Assembly (NCBI GenBank): GCA_023238725.1
Contig: CM041546.1
Span: 20,835,585 to 20,899,584, forward strand
DNA length: 64,000 nucleotides
Source: Scortum barcoo
Lineage: Eukaryota > Chordata > Actinopteri > Centrarchiformes > Terapontidae
Direction: 5' to 3'
Of this stretch, positions 43,986 to 57,200 are shown piece by piece; position 1 is the stretch's first letter, and each line of letters starts with the position of its first letter. The position numbers and the translations under genes were made by a program. The notes beneath the pieces were generated by a model that searched no databases, was not told where the DNA came from, and was given only the letters and a program-made list of their open reading frames with translations.

Positions 43986-46589
43986 TAAGTTTAGCTCTTA
44001 AGAAAGGCCACACGCAAAGGTGACATGAGAAGCCTGCCTTTATAGAGAGGCAGGACAAAATACAGATTCAAAAAGGTGCACGCTTTCAGAAATTATATTA
44101 ATTATCACCGCCATTTCTCACACCAACACAAATTGCTAATTGCTGCATGAGGGAGCAAGAATGGCAGCTTTCAGCTTTGTGAAGTTACAGAAATGGATGG
44201 ACACATTCTGGCTGATTCCAATGTCAAAAAGGTGCCATCTGAGAAACACTTTTTTGGAGTACACTGGTGCCCCAAAATGATACAAAAGCTTGACCAGAAG
44301 ATGCCTCCTTAGCAGAAATGCAGGCACTTTACAGGATTATTATCAAGAATCAAGAATCATTTATTGTCATCATGTTTTCACATGACAAAATTAATATTGG
44401 TGACTTCCAGCTTTAAACATAAATATAGTAGTAAAAAATAGTAATAGTAAGTAATAGTGAAAATATATAATATGTAAACAAATATCCAAAGTCCAAAGTT
44501 GAAGCAGCAATGCACAGTAGGGGGGTGGGTCAGTCAAATGCGTGTCTCAAGTTCTCAATAGGGGGAAATGCTTTGTACAGCTGTTTTTCAGTCTGGTAGT
44601 TGTTGTCTTTATGATTCTCTGTACCACTTTCCAGATGGAAGCAGTACGAAACAGTCCATTGTCCCGGGTGGGTAGGGTCAGTGGCAATATGTCGGGCCTT
44701 CTTCTACATCCTGCCAGCGTATATTGAGTCGAGGTCTGGAAGAGGACTTCCCACAATCCCCTGTGCTGTTTTCACCACCCGGGCTAAGTCCTTTTCGGTC
44801 TTGTGCAGTGCAGCTGCCATACCACACTGTTGCACTTAGGCAGAGGATGCTCTCTGTAGAAGTTTGTCAGGAGCTGAGAGGAGAGTCCAGCATGTTTCAA
44901 CTTCCTGAGGAAGAAGAGTCTTTGTTGAGCCTTCTTTACCAGGTGAGCTGTGTTCATGGACCAGGTCAGGTCAGATGTGATGTGGATGCCCAGGAACTTG
45001 ATATTGTTGACACGCTCAACTGCTTCCCCGTGGATGAGGAGAGGAGCGTGCTCTGTCCTCCTGGACCTCCTGTAGTCCACTATGACCTCCTTGGTCTTGC
45101 TGGTGTTCAGAACAAGGTTGTTGTTTCAGCACCACTGAGTAAGGTGCTGGATCTCCTCTCTGTAGTGGGTCTCATCATTGTCCGATATGAGGCCCACTAT
45201 GGTGGTGTCGTCTGCAAACTTTACGAATGGTGTTTGTGGAGTGGATGGCAGAACAGTCACTGGTGAAGAGAGTGAAGAGGGCTGGGCTGAGCACGCAGCC
45301 CTGTGGTGTGCCTGTGCTCAGGACCAGTGTAGAGGATGTGTTGTCCCCGATTCTCACCACCTGAGGCCTGTTGGTGAGGAAGTCTCTGATCCAATGGCAC
45401 AGCGATGAGGGCAGTCCCAGGTTGTGGAGCTTCAGTATCAGCTTGTCTGGTCCGGGATCACTGTGTTGAAGGCTGAACTGAAGTCCACAAATAGCATCCT
45501 CACGTAGGTGTTAGGAAGCTGCAGATGGGTCAGGGCTGTGTGAAGTGCAATGGAGACTGCATCCTCTGTCGATCTGTTCTCCCTTGTATGCAAACTGATA
45601 CTGATCCAGACCAGCAGGGATGATGTCTTTGATGTGCTTTAGGATGATCCTCTCAAAGCACTTCATGATGACCGGAGATGACAGGGCAGTAGTCATTTAG
45701 GCAGGTGACAACAGATTTTTTAGGCAGAGGCACAATGATGGAGGTTTTGAGGCTGACAGGAACTGTAGCAAGCTGCAGGGACAGGTTGAAAATGTCCAGA
45801 AAAACTCCTGCCAGTTGGTCTGCACACAATTTCAGAGTGCGACCAGACACCTTATCTGGTCCTTCAGCTTTCATGATGTTGATTCTTTTCATGGAAGAGC
45901 TCACTTGGTGCAGCTGCAGGACTAGAGGCTGATGCTGTTCTTCCAGCTGGGGAAGGTGAACACTCTCTGCTGCCAGGTGTGTCAAAGCGAGGCGTAGAAT
46001 GTGTTCAGGGTTGTCGGGGAGAGTGGAATCGTGGCTAACCAGCTGATGACTGCGCTTATAGTTAGTTATTCTCTTGATGCCTCTCCACATAATATGTGGG
46101 TTATTGTTTTCAAAATGCTCCTCAATGCTGCCGTTTATAACCTGCTTTTTGCTAGCTTAATGCCTTTTTTCAGTTCTTTTCGGGCAATGCTATAGGCCAG
46201 CTTGTCACCTGACCTGTAGGCAGCGTCACAGGCTTTGAGTAGGGGCTTCACTGTGCTGTCTAGCCATGGTTTTTGATTTGGGAAAAGCTTGATGGTCTTT
46301 GTGGGTAGAACAGCATCAGTACAGAATTTTAGGTAGGACAGAACTGATGGCGTGTGTCCATCCAGATCTGTGCCCTCCTTGAACACTTCCCAGTCAGTGC
46401 ACTCAAAGCAGTCCTGTAATGCTGAAGACGCCTCCTCAGTCCAAACCTGTACAGTTCTGGTGGTTGGTCTTGTCCTGCAGATCAGAGGTTTATAGGCAGG
46501 GATCAGATTCACAGAAATGTCGTCCGACATGCCCAGGTGTAGAGCTGCAACAGCCTTGTATGCTCCAGGGATGTTACAGTAAATCCATC

Positions 46590-46831
46590 CTCTGATCCAA
46601 GGTATTATTGTCCCTTATTGGAAAGTTTATATAATGATGGAATTTGGGGAAAACTGCCTTTGCACTACAAACAGTACTGCTATTTATACATGTTCTATAC
46701 ATTTTGTTATTGCATTTTATATTGTGTAAAGATGTCTAGGTTTTTCTTCCATCTTTTTTCTTTTTATCTCTTTGTATTGTTATAATGCTGCTGCTACACT
46801 GGTAATTTCCCAGCTTGGGATTAATAAAGTA

Positions 46832-46873
<42 letters not shown>

Positions 46874-46896
46874 GCTATCTATCTATCTATCTATCT
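46590..46896 (+). mobile_element. 3' end of a second retroelement nested in the LINE
   Basis: The segment ends GGGATTAATAAAGTATATC followed by about 65 bases of (TATC)n, a 3' UTR and tail layout common in fish LINEs. It is in the opposite orientation to the host LINE and splits its endonuclease from the linker, so it inserted later. The left boundary is approximate. Confidence 0.65.
46832..46896 (+). repeat. (TATC)n microsatellite
   Basis: About 16 tetranucleotide units with one TAGC interruption, forming the tail of the nested retroelement. Confidence 0.95.
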
Positions 46897-47729
46897 TTAA
46901 AGTCTCCGGCCACGATCACAGCCGCCTCTGGATTGTTGTTCATCTGCAGACTGATCATGCAGTACAGCTCCTTCCAATGCTAATTTAGCATTAGCTCGTG
47001 GTGGTATGTAGATGGCTACAATCAGGATAGAACAGAGCTCTCTAGCCGTCTTAAATGGTCTGCATTTCACTGCCAGATATTCCAGATCAGGAGAACAGTA
47101 TGTTCCGATGATGTTTGTGGCTGTACACCAGGCGTTATGAATGTACAGAGCCAAACCTCCACCTCTGTGTTTCTCTGAGGCTGCAGTCCTGTCCGCCCGG
47201 AAAAGAGAGCGCCCTGCTAGCTCCACTGCCACGTCTGGGATGTTGTTATCCAGCCAGGTCTCGGTAACGATCGCCACACAGCTGTCGCGATCTTTGCATG
47301 GAGACGATCCTCCTCAGCTCGTCCCATGCTTTTGTTGACGAGTGACCTGGCGCCAGTGAGGAAGAGACTGGGAAGAGCCGGTCTGTATGGGTTAGCTTGT
47401 AGCCTGGCAGCACGCAGGCCGCCCCTCCTGCCCCGCTTTTGTTTACGATTTACACCTCCTCTGTCTCCTTGGCAACAGAGGGATCGTGAAAGCCTCTGCG
47501 GTCCGCTGAATCTCTGGTGGTATAAATTCCAGCCTTGGAAACGCCCGCACTCTCCGCAATCTCCGCAATCTCCAACAACTTGCCTCTACTGTACTCAGCT
47601 GTTTCTGCAGGAGACTGTAAAATAACTAAAAAGATAACTAAAACATAAATAAAAAGAAACAAAGCCAGGAGCAGCCAAAGCCTCTGCGTGTTTACGCGCC
47701 GCCATGGCAACAATCTGGAGATTCTTATT

Positions 47730-48290
47730 ATTATTATGGTGTCAGGGAAGCTGATCATGAAGGTTAAGCTCTGGGTTTACAGGTTTATGTTTCCAGCCCT
47801 CACCTATGGCCATGAGTTTTGGGTAATAACTCAAAGATTGCAACAGCAACAGCAACAGCACAGGGTGGCTAGGCTCATTCTTGGAGATGGGGTTAGAGAT
47901 TTGACTGGGAGGGAGCTTAAAGTAGAGTCACTGTTCTATTGTGTTTGAAGGACTTGAGGCATTTGAGGGAATTTGGGCTACCAATTAGGATGCCTCCTGG
48001 ACACTTCCCTGTGGAGGTATTCCAGGCATATCCAACTGGGAGGAAACCCTGCGGCAGACCATGATGGAGGTACTGAATATCTCATCTGGCCTGGGACCAT
48101 CTAAGGAGGAACTGGAGAACGTAGCTAGGGAAAAGAAAATCTCAGAACTTGCTGCCACCTTGAACCAAGTGCAGAGTAGGGGAAAATGGGTGTATGGATT
48201 GTTGAAAGCTTGTTCAGTGTCCAGGATGATAAATCCACAGTAAAGAAGAGGAAAAACTAAGAAAAAGGGAAAAAAGGACAAAGAAGGACT
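47730..48290 (+). pseudogene. 3' fragment of an RTE-like LINE
   Basis: KVKLWVYRFMFPALTYGHEF is followed by a degenerate C-terminal region, with stretches like CTCCTGGACACTTCCCTG and CCAACTGGGAGGAAACC that belong to a common fish LINE 3' end. A (CAACAG)n expansion lies at about 47840-47865. It overlaps in content with the piece at 43.5 kb, so these are probably two insertions rather than one split copy. Confidence 0.6.
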
Positions 48291-48299
48291 CCCAAGACC

Positions 48300-51200
48300 T
48301 AATCTATTTTTATATACAATGTATTGAACAGAATTCAACTTGAATACAGTATAAAGCCAAAAGAGGGTGTAAGTTTACCTCAGTATGGTTCCATGCAGGA
48401 AAACAATCTGCACACAGTAACAATGCTCTCTTTGTGGCTAATTCAGTGCAGCAGTAAAGACATCCCAGAATAAAAGAGTTATTGTTTAAAGCAATGCGTT
48501 AAATCAAATCATAAAGGCGGTTATTCTGTTGTGCAACCATCTACACTATCACTGATACTTACTTGTTGCCTTCCCCCAGTCGTGACATTTGTTTCTGCAT
48601 GTATGCATCCATCCGCTTGGTTTCAGTGTGTATCTGCCAGGTTTACATATGCATGATGCACTTGGGCTGTTGGTCTGTAATCAAAGTATACAAGAAACAA
48701 CAGCATGTAATCTGTAGCAATGTGTTGACTATTATGGGGAAATGTTTCCCTTTCATTTCTGTGTATATAGTGTTACAGAGAGCCTCTTCTTGCTTGTCTG
48801 GTGCTTAACATGCAGCCAGCAGTAAAATTAAGACAGGTCTGTAAACAATGCTGTGGGTACATTTAGTAAATAGTTTAGATTAAGTTTTATTGCAGGGCTT
48901 TAGAGACTGTAATCTCTCGAACAACATCACATCTTCACAGCACTTCTCCATCTTCTCGATCTTGTATATATTTCTAAATGAGTCATTAAAGTGTTTCCCT
49001 CATTCTCTCTCTACGTCTTCCTCTCTCCTCTGTTATTTGGAAGCCACAGCATTTTTTAGTCCTTGATCAGTCCGTCTGTGTTATCATTTTGGTCCCTGAT
49101 TACAGATCTTGCCTCTGTTTTACAGTTTCAACTTTCACATCCTGTTTCAGTGATGTCACTCTACAAGAGGCAGAAAAATACGACAGTCACCATGTTGCTA
49201 GGAAGATTTATCTGGCTCCTCCATCACATATTCCCTCTCTTACCTCTTACTGTTTCATTTTGCTTTGCAATTCCTCTCATATCTTTCAGATATTCAATTA
49301 ACAATGCCTGTGAACATTTAGTGAGTTTAGGCATGTCAGGATAATGAAAAATCCTCCAGTAAGACTAAAAATATTGCAAATTACCATGGGATACCGAATG
49401 AAAACAACACCAAAGTTCTGTTTCAGTGCCTACGTCCTCTCCTCTTTCTTTCCCACTCCTCCCTAACTTGCTTTGACTTTTTCAGTCTCACCTCAACTGA
49501 CCTTCCTGCTTTAATGTTCCTTCTCATTTCCCTGTCCTTCCTTTCACTCCTTATGTCTTTCTCATCTCCACCATCGCACTAACCGTGGTAACCTCTGCAT
49601 CGAAAGATGGTCGTGTCACTCTTTAATTAGTACACCAACAGCGCACAATAACAAACTTTGTGCTTAAATGCTCGATGAAAGGATGTATATATAAAAATAT
49701 TTCCACATCTTGTTCTCCTCGCTGTCCTCCTCTCTTTTTCTCTTTCTCTTTGCAAAAACCCAAACATGCGCCTTCCAGCTGGGTGTGTTGCGTGTAAAGG
49801 AAATTTAATTGGCCTAAAGTGGCTTAACAACCCTACCAGCTAATGGTGTCCGTTTACAGCCAAGTGAACCAAACCCAGCAAACGAGTGAATGGGGGCACT
49901 GCTGTGACCGCAGCCTGAGCCGGTCAGCTCGAATTGGACTCACCTGGGAAGCAGGATTTATTCCAGCTTGATTCACCCAGATTTACTGGTTTAATTGAAT
50001 GACTGACCCATGGTCTCGGACACGGGTTAAACAGCTTCCTTTAATAATGGACAGGAACAGGACTGAATGGATATGTGGTCGCTGAAGGAGAAAATTGTTT
50101 GAAGTCCGAGAACATCGTTTGATGTCCAGTATGGGATCTGGAGTGCTACTTGACTTCATGCTGTTTCCTCTTGGTGTTTTGTAACAAGGTCAGTTTTGGC
50201 TGGTCATTCAAGAGGTTGCCACAGAACTTGATGGACACTCAGTACTGCACACCTCTGCCACACTGGTTAGGCTTAAAGGCGTGAACTCTTTACATGTGTT
50301 AAGTATACCTGTACAGTTCTGCATGATGGTCCAGCTGTTAAATCTTGCTGTGGTTTGATCTTGTTAGAGCAACCAGAATTCAACGTTCTTCATTTCTTAG
50401 ACGATGTGGTAATATGATAATATACTCCTACAGCATATATATAGTAGTAACATTAAAAATGTGCCATCTCAGCATTAAGGTATTTTTCTAAAATTTCACC
50501 TATCACTATCTGTATTTTGATGCAGATATTGATTGACACTTATTACACAATACACACCATTAACCCTTGAAATATTTCAGTGCTTCTGTCCAGTTCGGAG
50601 CTCCCTGTAACATTAACAGCCCCCTCCAACAGAGCTTCTCGCCAAAACACATTGCTGTCATGTTCTGCTCCCTGTCTATCGTTTATAGATCTGGAGATAA
50701 CACATTCACAAGTCTGAGTCAGGAGCTGATACAAACAGAGTATTTGTGCTTGGAAGGATATTAACCAACTCCAAATTGAAATATAATCCCTCATAAATCT
50801 GCCTGGAAAACTGAAACCCTAGGCTGCTGTTGAGTAGAGTCTTCTTGTAAATGTGACCGCATTCAGTCCCCCCCCTCATCACTTTTTAGTGGCATGTATG
50901 TGAGCCACTGTGTGTGTGTGGTGGCTGGAGGAAGTTGAGTGGCATTCTGGTTTCCTCTCCGCAGCTCTATAAAAGCTGGGAGACCATTTGTTAACTGTCA
51001 GTTGGTTAGCCTCTGTCCCCACACTAACCCGAAATAAAAACCACTGGACATCTGCACCAGCTTTGAGAAGGTGAACCACACTGCAGTACCTTCACCCTTC
51101 ACCATCTGCAGGCGGGAGCATTTAATGTCATCTGGTGGTTTCTTTGATCCAAAGTGCTTTCTCAACGTTGAGTTAACCTTGTCCACAGGCGATTCTGCAG

Positions 51201-54200
51201 TTTCTGAATGTTAAAACAGACACCGGGCATTACAATTAAAAGTGATTCACATCCGCATTTGATAGAAAATAGCTTTAGCTTTTAGCTTTTAGCTTTGTGC
51301 TCATTACCAAACACATGTATTTCATACGTATCTGTAGTCAAAACCAAATGATGTCAGAGGATAGTTCAGTTGACGTAGCGCTCATTAAATGAATGTTACT
51401 AGTTTCCTGAAGCAGCAGTTAACTGTTTGTATGCCACACTTTTAGTTTGAGCCATTGTGGTCTGTGGTTTGGGGCATACATAATTTTAAATAGGCTGTAC
51501 AACACATGATTGACAGCGTTCTCCCCCAGCCAGAGATCACTGTGAACCCTTCCTGCACCTGACTGGAGTAAATTTACCCCTAGATGGGCTATCATTGATC
51601 TCTTCTGTTGTCAAATTTCTCCAATGCAAGACGCTTTTCATATGGCATTGAAATAGAAGACAAGCACCCGCTGCCTGGAGTCAGTCTAAAATATATTTAA
51701 GGAATTTGAGGAAGCTAAATCATGCTAAACCAACAGCATGGCGTAATGTCACATATATGGTATTAGTCAGCAAATTAAGTTGGCAAAGTTTATGAGTTGG
51801 ACTAAATTTCAGTCCAGCAACAGGCATCACTAATGACTCACTAAAACCTCCAGCCTTTGTCAGAGCAACTAAGGCTGGGTCTTGTTTAGCGACTCTCCAT
51901 CTTGTTGTTGGATACTGCTGATCTCCCTAACTTCCTCTACAGCTGTTCTGTCCCAAACAAAAGATAAATTAGGATACTATTAGACACAAATCCCCAAACC
52001 AGACACATTAGACTTCAGTGATACTTAGTCACTCAACGCATTACATCTGTTAGAACTGAGAGAAACCTTTGCAGATGTAAAAAAAAAAAAAAAAAAAACT
52101 CCCACAGTGAACACTATTATCAAAATGGCAATGCAATTAACTTCATCTGTATTGGATCATAAGAAGTTTAACACAAGTATCCATATCACATCTTGTACAG
52201 AGAGGATCTGATGATACATCTGCAGAGAACAGTAACATCCTGTTCACTTATTAAGGTGGACAGGAAACTAATATCTTGGAGCCTTAAGGCCTGATGCTGC
52301 TTCAATCTGATCTCAATCTAACATCAGAGGAGGTTGCGCATATTATACATCTGGTAAGTAACCTTAAGTACAAGAAGTAAAAGGAGTCCCTCTTTTACCT
52401 GGCTGAGTTTATTAGCTGATGATTTTGAGGGATCTCAGCTCCTTGCTGAATGCTAATTAGCAAATGCTAACATGCTAAACTACGATGGTAAAAGTGTTAA
52501 ATATTATATCTGCTTAATAGCATGTTAGTATAGAAATTTTGAGCATGTTACTGTGCTCATTTCAGCGTTTAACTCAAAGCACTCCTGTGCCTAAGTACAG
52601 CCTCAGATAGCTGCTAGCATTGTGAGCATCTTGGTCTTGTTTGCCCACTGAAGTTCTGCAAAGTCAGCCCGGAAATAGTTTAGCAAAGACATACCTCAGA
52701 CTGTTTTCATGACCTTTTCAGTTAATATGAAATATAGACTGGGGAAGAGATACAGGAGATGGGAAGGGTGTGATGTGCAGCAGGAGTCAGGGGTCATGTG
52801 CACTATTCATCAGTGGGTGGTCTGAAAGTGTAAGGACTCCAAATGACTCAATAACAGCTCATCCTGAGGGGACCCCAGGCCAATCAGAGTAAGTGCAAAC
52901 ACCAGCAACCAAGAGAGAACGTGAATTAATAACTTGACCGTGGATGTGTATGTGTGTCTGTGTGTGTGGGTGTGTGTATGCCGGTTGGTGTCATCTTGAT
53001 ATGAAGGGTCACAGCAGTTTAAACACCCAAAAAGCGTCACCTACGGAGTCAAGTTCTGTAACAAACACATTCCCACACACCCACGTGGGGAAGGTGTATG
53101 ATATTTTTGCTGAGTATGGTGACGTGACGACTGGTCACATGCGTAAACGTGCGACACTGTTATACTGAAACTGAAAACTTCACAACTCTAACGTGCAAAA
53201 AAAACTACATTGGTGTCAGGAAGGTAATACTGCCATTTATACACATTTGTGTTTGAGGTATTTAGTTATGTGAAAGATTCTACCAAAGAACAGCAAGACA
53301 AAGTATGGTGCTGATTCTTTCATGTGAAAATGGATCACCATCGAGATATCTTTTGATCTAACATGTTGAAATCCCCACAAGTGCTCATTATGCCCATGCA
53401 GCTAAGGGAATATGTAACCATTTACAAACCCCAACCCCTGTGCAGCTCAGTCGACTGACTTACTAACTGTGGGGGCTTTGTTCAGTCTGTGTGTGTGCTT
53501 ATGTCTTAAAACAGGCAGGGGGGGTCTGCCCTGGTGGTGGCCTGTTATGGAAAAAGGCAGCGGGAGGCTAGGTACACACACACACACAGACACACACACA
53601 CACACACACAACATACCTCAAAACGGATGCTGAAACACATGTGCATCCGTGCACGTACGCTTTTTTTTTCTCTAACACACAGGCAGCCTGATCAGAAAGG
53701 CTACTGGAGGTAATTGTGTCGGAGTTGTATGGTGTAGGAAGCAGTTTGAAGTAGTACGGGAGGGGGGTTTCTGCAAAGAGAAAACAGAGGAGGCAGCAAA
53801 TGAAGGGGGGTAGAGAAAGAGAGCTGGAGCTAGAGGGGGCTGCATGCTAATTGGAGCCAAATGGGCAGCAGATGAACTGAAGTGGCCTGGACACTCACTG
53901 TATCACACACACTCCTTCTCTGTCTGCCTTTTTCAGTATATTTATACCTAATTAGCTGGTGTTTGGTGTATACATTTCCTCTTTTGACACAGCATCATTA
54001 AAGGACTTCAACCTGTGCTCCGTTTAATTTGACTAAGCACATACTTAAATGGATTTCTTTGGCCACTCAGGGTCATACCAACAACTGTAAACAATAACAC
54101 ATTATCACCTTATAAAGTTGATATGAGGAACCGGTTTGCAAACAGACATGCAGCTGCAAGTCTTTTGGCCACCTGATATATGTTGTTGCATGACTTTCTT

Positions 54201-57200
54201 TTTAAGCTCAGTTTTGGTCTCCACTAAGATCTGGTGTTGCTGTATGCTCCACCATTGCGTGTTCACTAGCCAGTCACTACCTTTGTCTGTTGTTTGGTCC
54301 TGAGGAAGGCTCATCAGAGTTTGGGATAAATCCCCAGATATGTTTTCTGCAAACCACTAATAAAGTAGGAGAAACAGCAGCTTAAATATCTAAATGTTAA
54401 AGAACGTGACATCTAAATGTCTCTCTTAGTGACTGGATTTGTTTTCCGAAATGTGCCATAATCTGTTTGCTGCTTTCATGATAAGAATTCATAAAAACAT
54501 AGAGGAAGCAGACAGGTAGAGCAAAGGAGGTAGGGCAAGGAAAAGACATGTTTGTTTAAGTGAAAGAAATAAAGGAAGGGTAAAAACGAAAACATGAAAA
54601 TGTAGAGCAGAGAAATAAGTGAGCCATGGAGAAAGACAGCTAAATACACAACACGACTAATGGGTCATAAAAACAGTCAAATCAGAAAGGTGGTGAAATA
54701 TTTGGCATGTTGGTTTCCCAGTTATGAAACTGGTCTTGAAACAGGATTTCCTATAAGCTCCGGCTGTCAGCGACGTACTTAGCTGACTCTTTATCTTAAC
54801 TCCCCTTAAATCTTCACATATTCAACATATGAAATTACAACTTTCCCCAAACCACTTCCAGCACCTTATCAACAACAAAGGTCTGACCAACTGTGTGAGA
54901 ATAAGATTCAGGTCAGAGATTACAGCAGCATTTGTGTGAGTAAAAGATGTGCGAAAGTGCTTGAGTGCACCGTGTCTGTGTGTTTTCATGGGCTTCTAGT
55001 GAAGTTCAACACATGAAGGAAAACCCTCAACATGGTAAGAATGTAAGTAATTGTGTTGATCCAATTAGCAGCTGGCCTGCAGTGTCAGAGCCAATCAGGG
55101 CACAGAGCGCCATGGGGTCGTTAGATAAAAACCAAAGGCCAAATACTAATTAGCCCGGTAGCTTTTAGTTCTAGCAGGCTCCGTGTGATGAGGAAGAACA
55201 GGCAGCAGTACACCCACACGGGCCAACAACAGACACACTTCCTCTTGCACAGACACACTGGAGGCAATACGTGTGCACGCACAGCAGGTGCATACTGTGT
55301 GATTTCTGAGAAACACGCATAATCCAACCCGTTAATGCTTGATTTGATGATGAAGGTGAACAGTGGAGTGCAGCCACCAAATCAAACAGAACATCTATAC
55401 AAAATACCCCACTGTGGCTAAATGAAAAATGTCACAATTGCATAAAAGAAACTGCCCTCCTCGCAGATCGTCCTAATTTAACACTGTAATGTCAGGAGAC
55501 TTTATCTGCTATTAATATTTGCATCAAGGCCAATACAGTGACTGAATTACCAATGTTATTGATATACATATGTAATTTAAAGGCAGGTTAACCACACCTA
55601 ATTACACAATAGAGGGCACCTACTAAAATCTGCTAAACTAGTTAGCTTTAGCAGGGGTGTAGTTTTTCTTTTCAACATGATTGGATTTAGCTACTGCCTC
55701 ATTTAGTTATGCAAAATTACAAACTCGAATGCTTTAGCTAAGGCTAGCCATGACTAGCTGACTAGCTAGCTTTAGCTTTAGCTCGACATCTCTTGCATTA
55801 GTTTGTCTTTGAGTACAGAGCCACTGCAGTTCAGTTTGGTTTCAAGCTTGGTTTGGTATTCAAAAAGCTGTTTTCACATAAATTATACATTTCTATGATT
55901 ATGATACATTGATATATTGACTGTGATACATTTTTCATTTTTTTTTATGGTAAAAGTGTCATCAAAAAGCCGGACCCAGGCCTTAACTCCATTTTGACTA
56001 CATGTATAATTACTTTGTTTTGTCTACGTAGTAGGGGACCAAATGTTCATACCCCCAAAGCAGGACCCTGAAGTCTACTGCACGTGCACATTTACACACA
56101 CCACAGCCATTTTCATCAGGATAGGGGACAATTAGCAAACATACAGAGTGCACCTTTCGACAACTTGGACACCACGAACGCAGCATTTTCATTGCCTGGA
56201 CAATGACACAGTGAAACAAGTACAATATGGTTGTGGTGGCAGTGAATGTTGGAAACCAGGACAATTTAGTGTTTTACAGATATCTGTGGGGACACCCAGC
56301 TTGAAACTGGGACAGTCCCAGACATTGTACTGTACTTCGTAGGGCAGCCCTGCTCAGAAGCTCACTGAGGTCTGACCACAATTCACGTGGGGAACTGTCA
56401 CTGAGGTTCTTGATAAAAAATTATGATTTTTGTGAAAGTTTCAGTGCACTCCATCACTGATCTAAGTCTAATATAAATAGGCTACCTATACATCCTCTGC
56501 TCCACCCCAACAGTTGGATTAAACTTCGACATATGGGATGCATTCCTTACCCCAACTCTGACACAAGTTACAGCATAGTAGCAAAGGTGGTGACAAAAAA
56601 TCATCCGAGTGATTCATGAACCTTCTAGCTAGTTCGACATTCACTACAAAAAATGTAATTCACTAATCACAAAGACTCTTGAACTGTTGTTTTCCAGCTG
56701 CTAGCCTCCTGAACGATGAGGTCACGCCACATAAATCAGGAACAAAATGTTGAATCATTCAGGCAGTGTAGCCAAGTTAGATGTCGAGTGTTTCTAGCAG
56801 GATAAGCCTCTTGTGGGAAAATGTCTCGAAAAGCTTCAAGTGCGTTATCAGTGAGTGATTGGTGTTGAAAAAAACTAAACAAAACAAATGTAGGCTAAAA
56901 GTGCATTTATGTTTATGTGTGTGTGCTGCAGTAATGGTCTTGCAACAGTTTTGGCTTACGGTATAACATACTATTAACAGTGTTCAGCACATGGATTATT
57001 TATATGTGACATACACCCACAATAAAAGCATCAGATTGTGATACACAGCAAGTATTTAGAAATGTTGTGTGAAAATCTAAAGAACATTCAAACTTGATAT
57101 TTGACACATTTTATAGGGAAATCATTTTCCTGCCATTAAAATGCACTGTGGAGCATCGTACAGCATATATGTCTGTTACCTGGTTCACCAGCTCCCACAC

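Larger units (their letters stand above)
44784..47280 (-). pseudogene. LINE endonuclease/reverse transcriptase pseudogene
   Basis: This is the coding part of the LINE above. An intact element of this type would have one long reading frame; here it is cut into at least five pieces by frame changes and by the insertion ending at 46896. No function is expected. Confidence 0.8.
44343..47700 (-). mobile_element. Decayed L2/Rex1-type LINE, interrupted by another insertion
   Basis: In minus-strand order: endonuclease region (about 47280-46900: TETWL, GGGLALYIHNAWC, YIPPRANA, then a broken AGDF), linker (about 46530-46135: LIPAYKPL, FPNQKPWL), reverse transcriptase (about 46090-45160: GPDKVSGRTLK, CFERIILKHI, TGTPQGCVLSPALFTL), C-terminal part (about 45080-44784: VNNIKFLGIHITSDLTW, KKAQQRLFFLRKLK), 3' UTR and a TTCTTGA-repeat tail at about 44343-44365. 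Several frameshifts occur and the catalytic FADD box is damaged. Family assignment is by motif memory. Confidence 0.85.

Noticed and set aside
44724..45266. Plus-strand 180-codon open frame
   Set aside because: It is antisense to the LINE reverse transcriptase, which explains the sequence.
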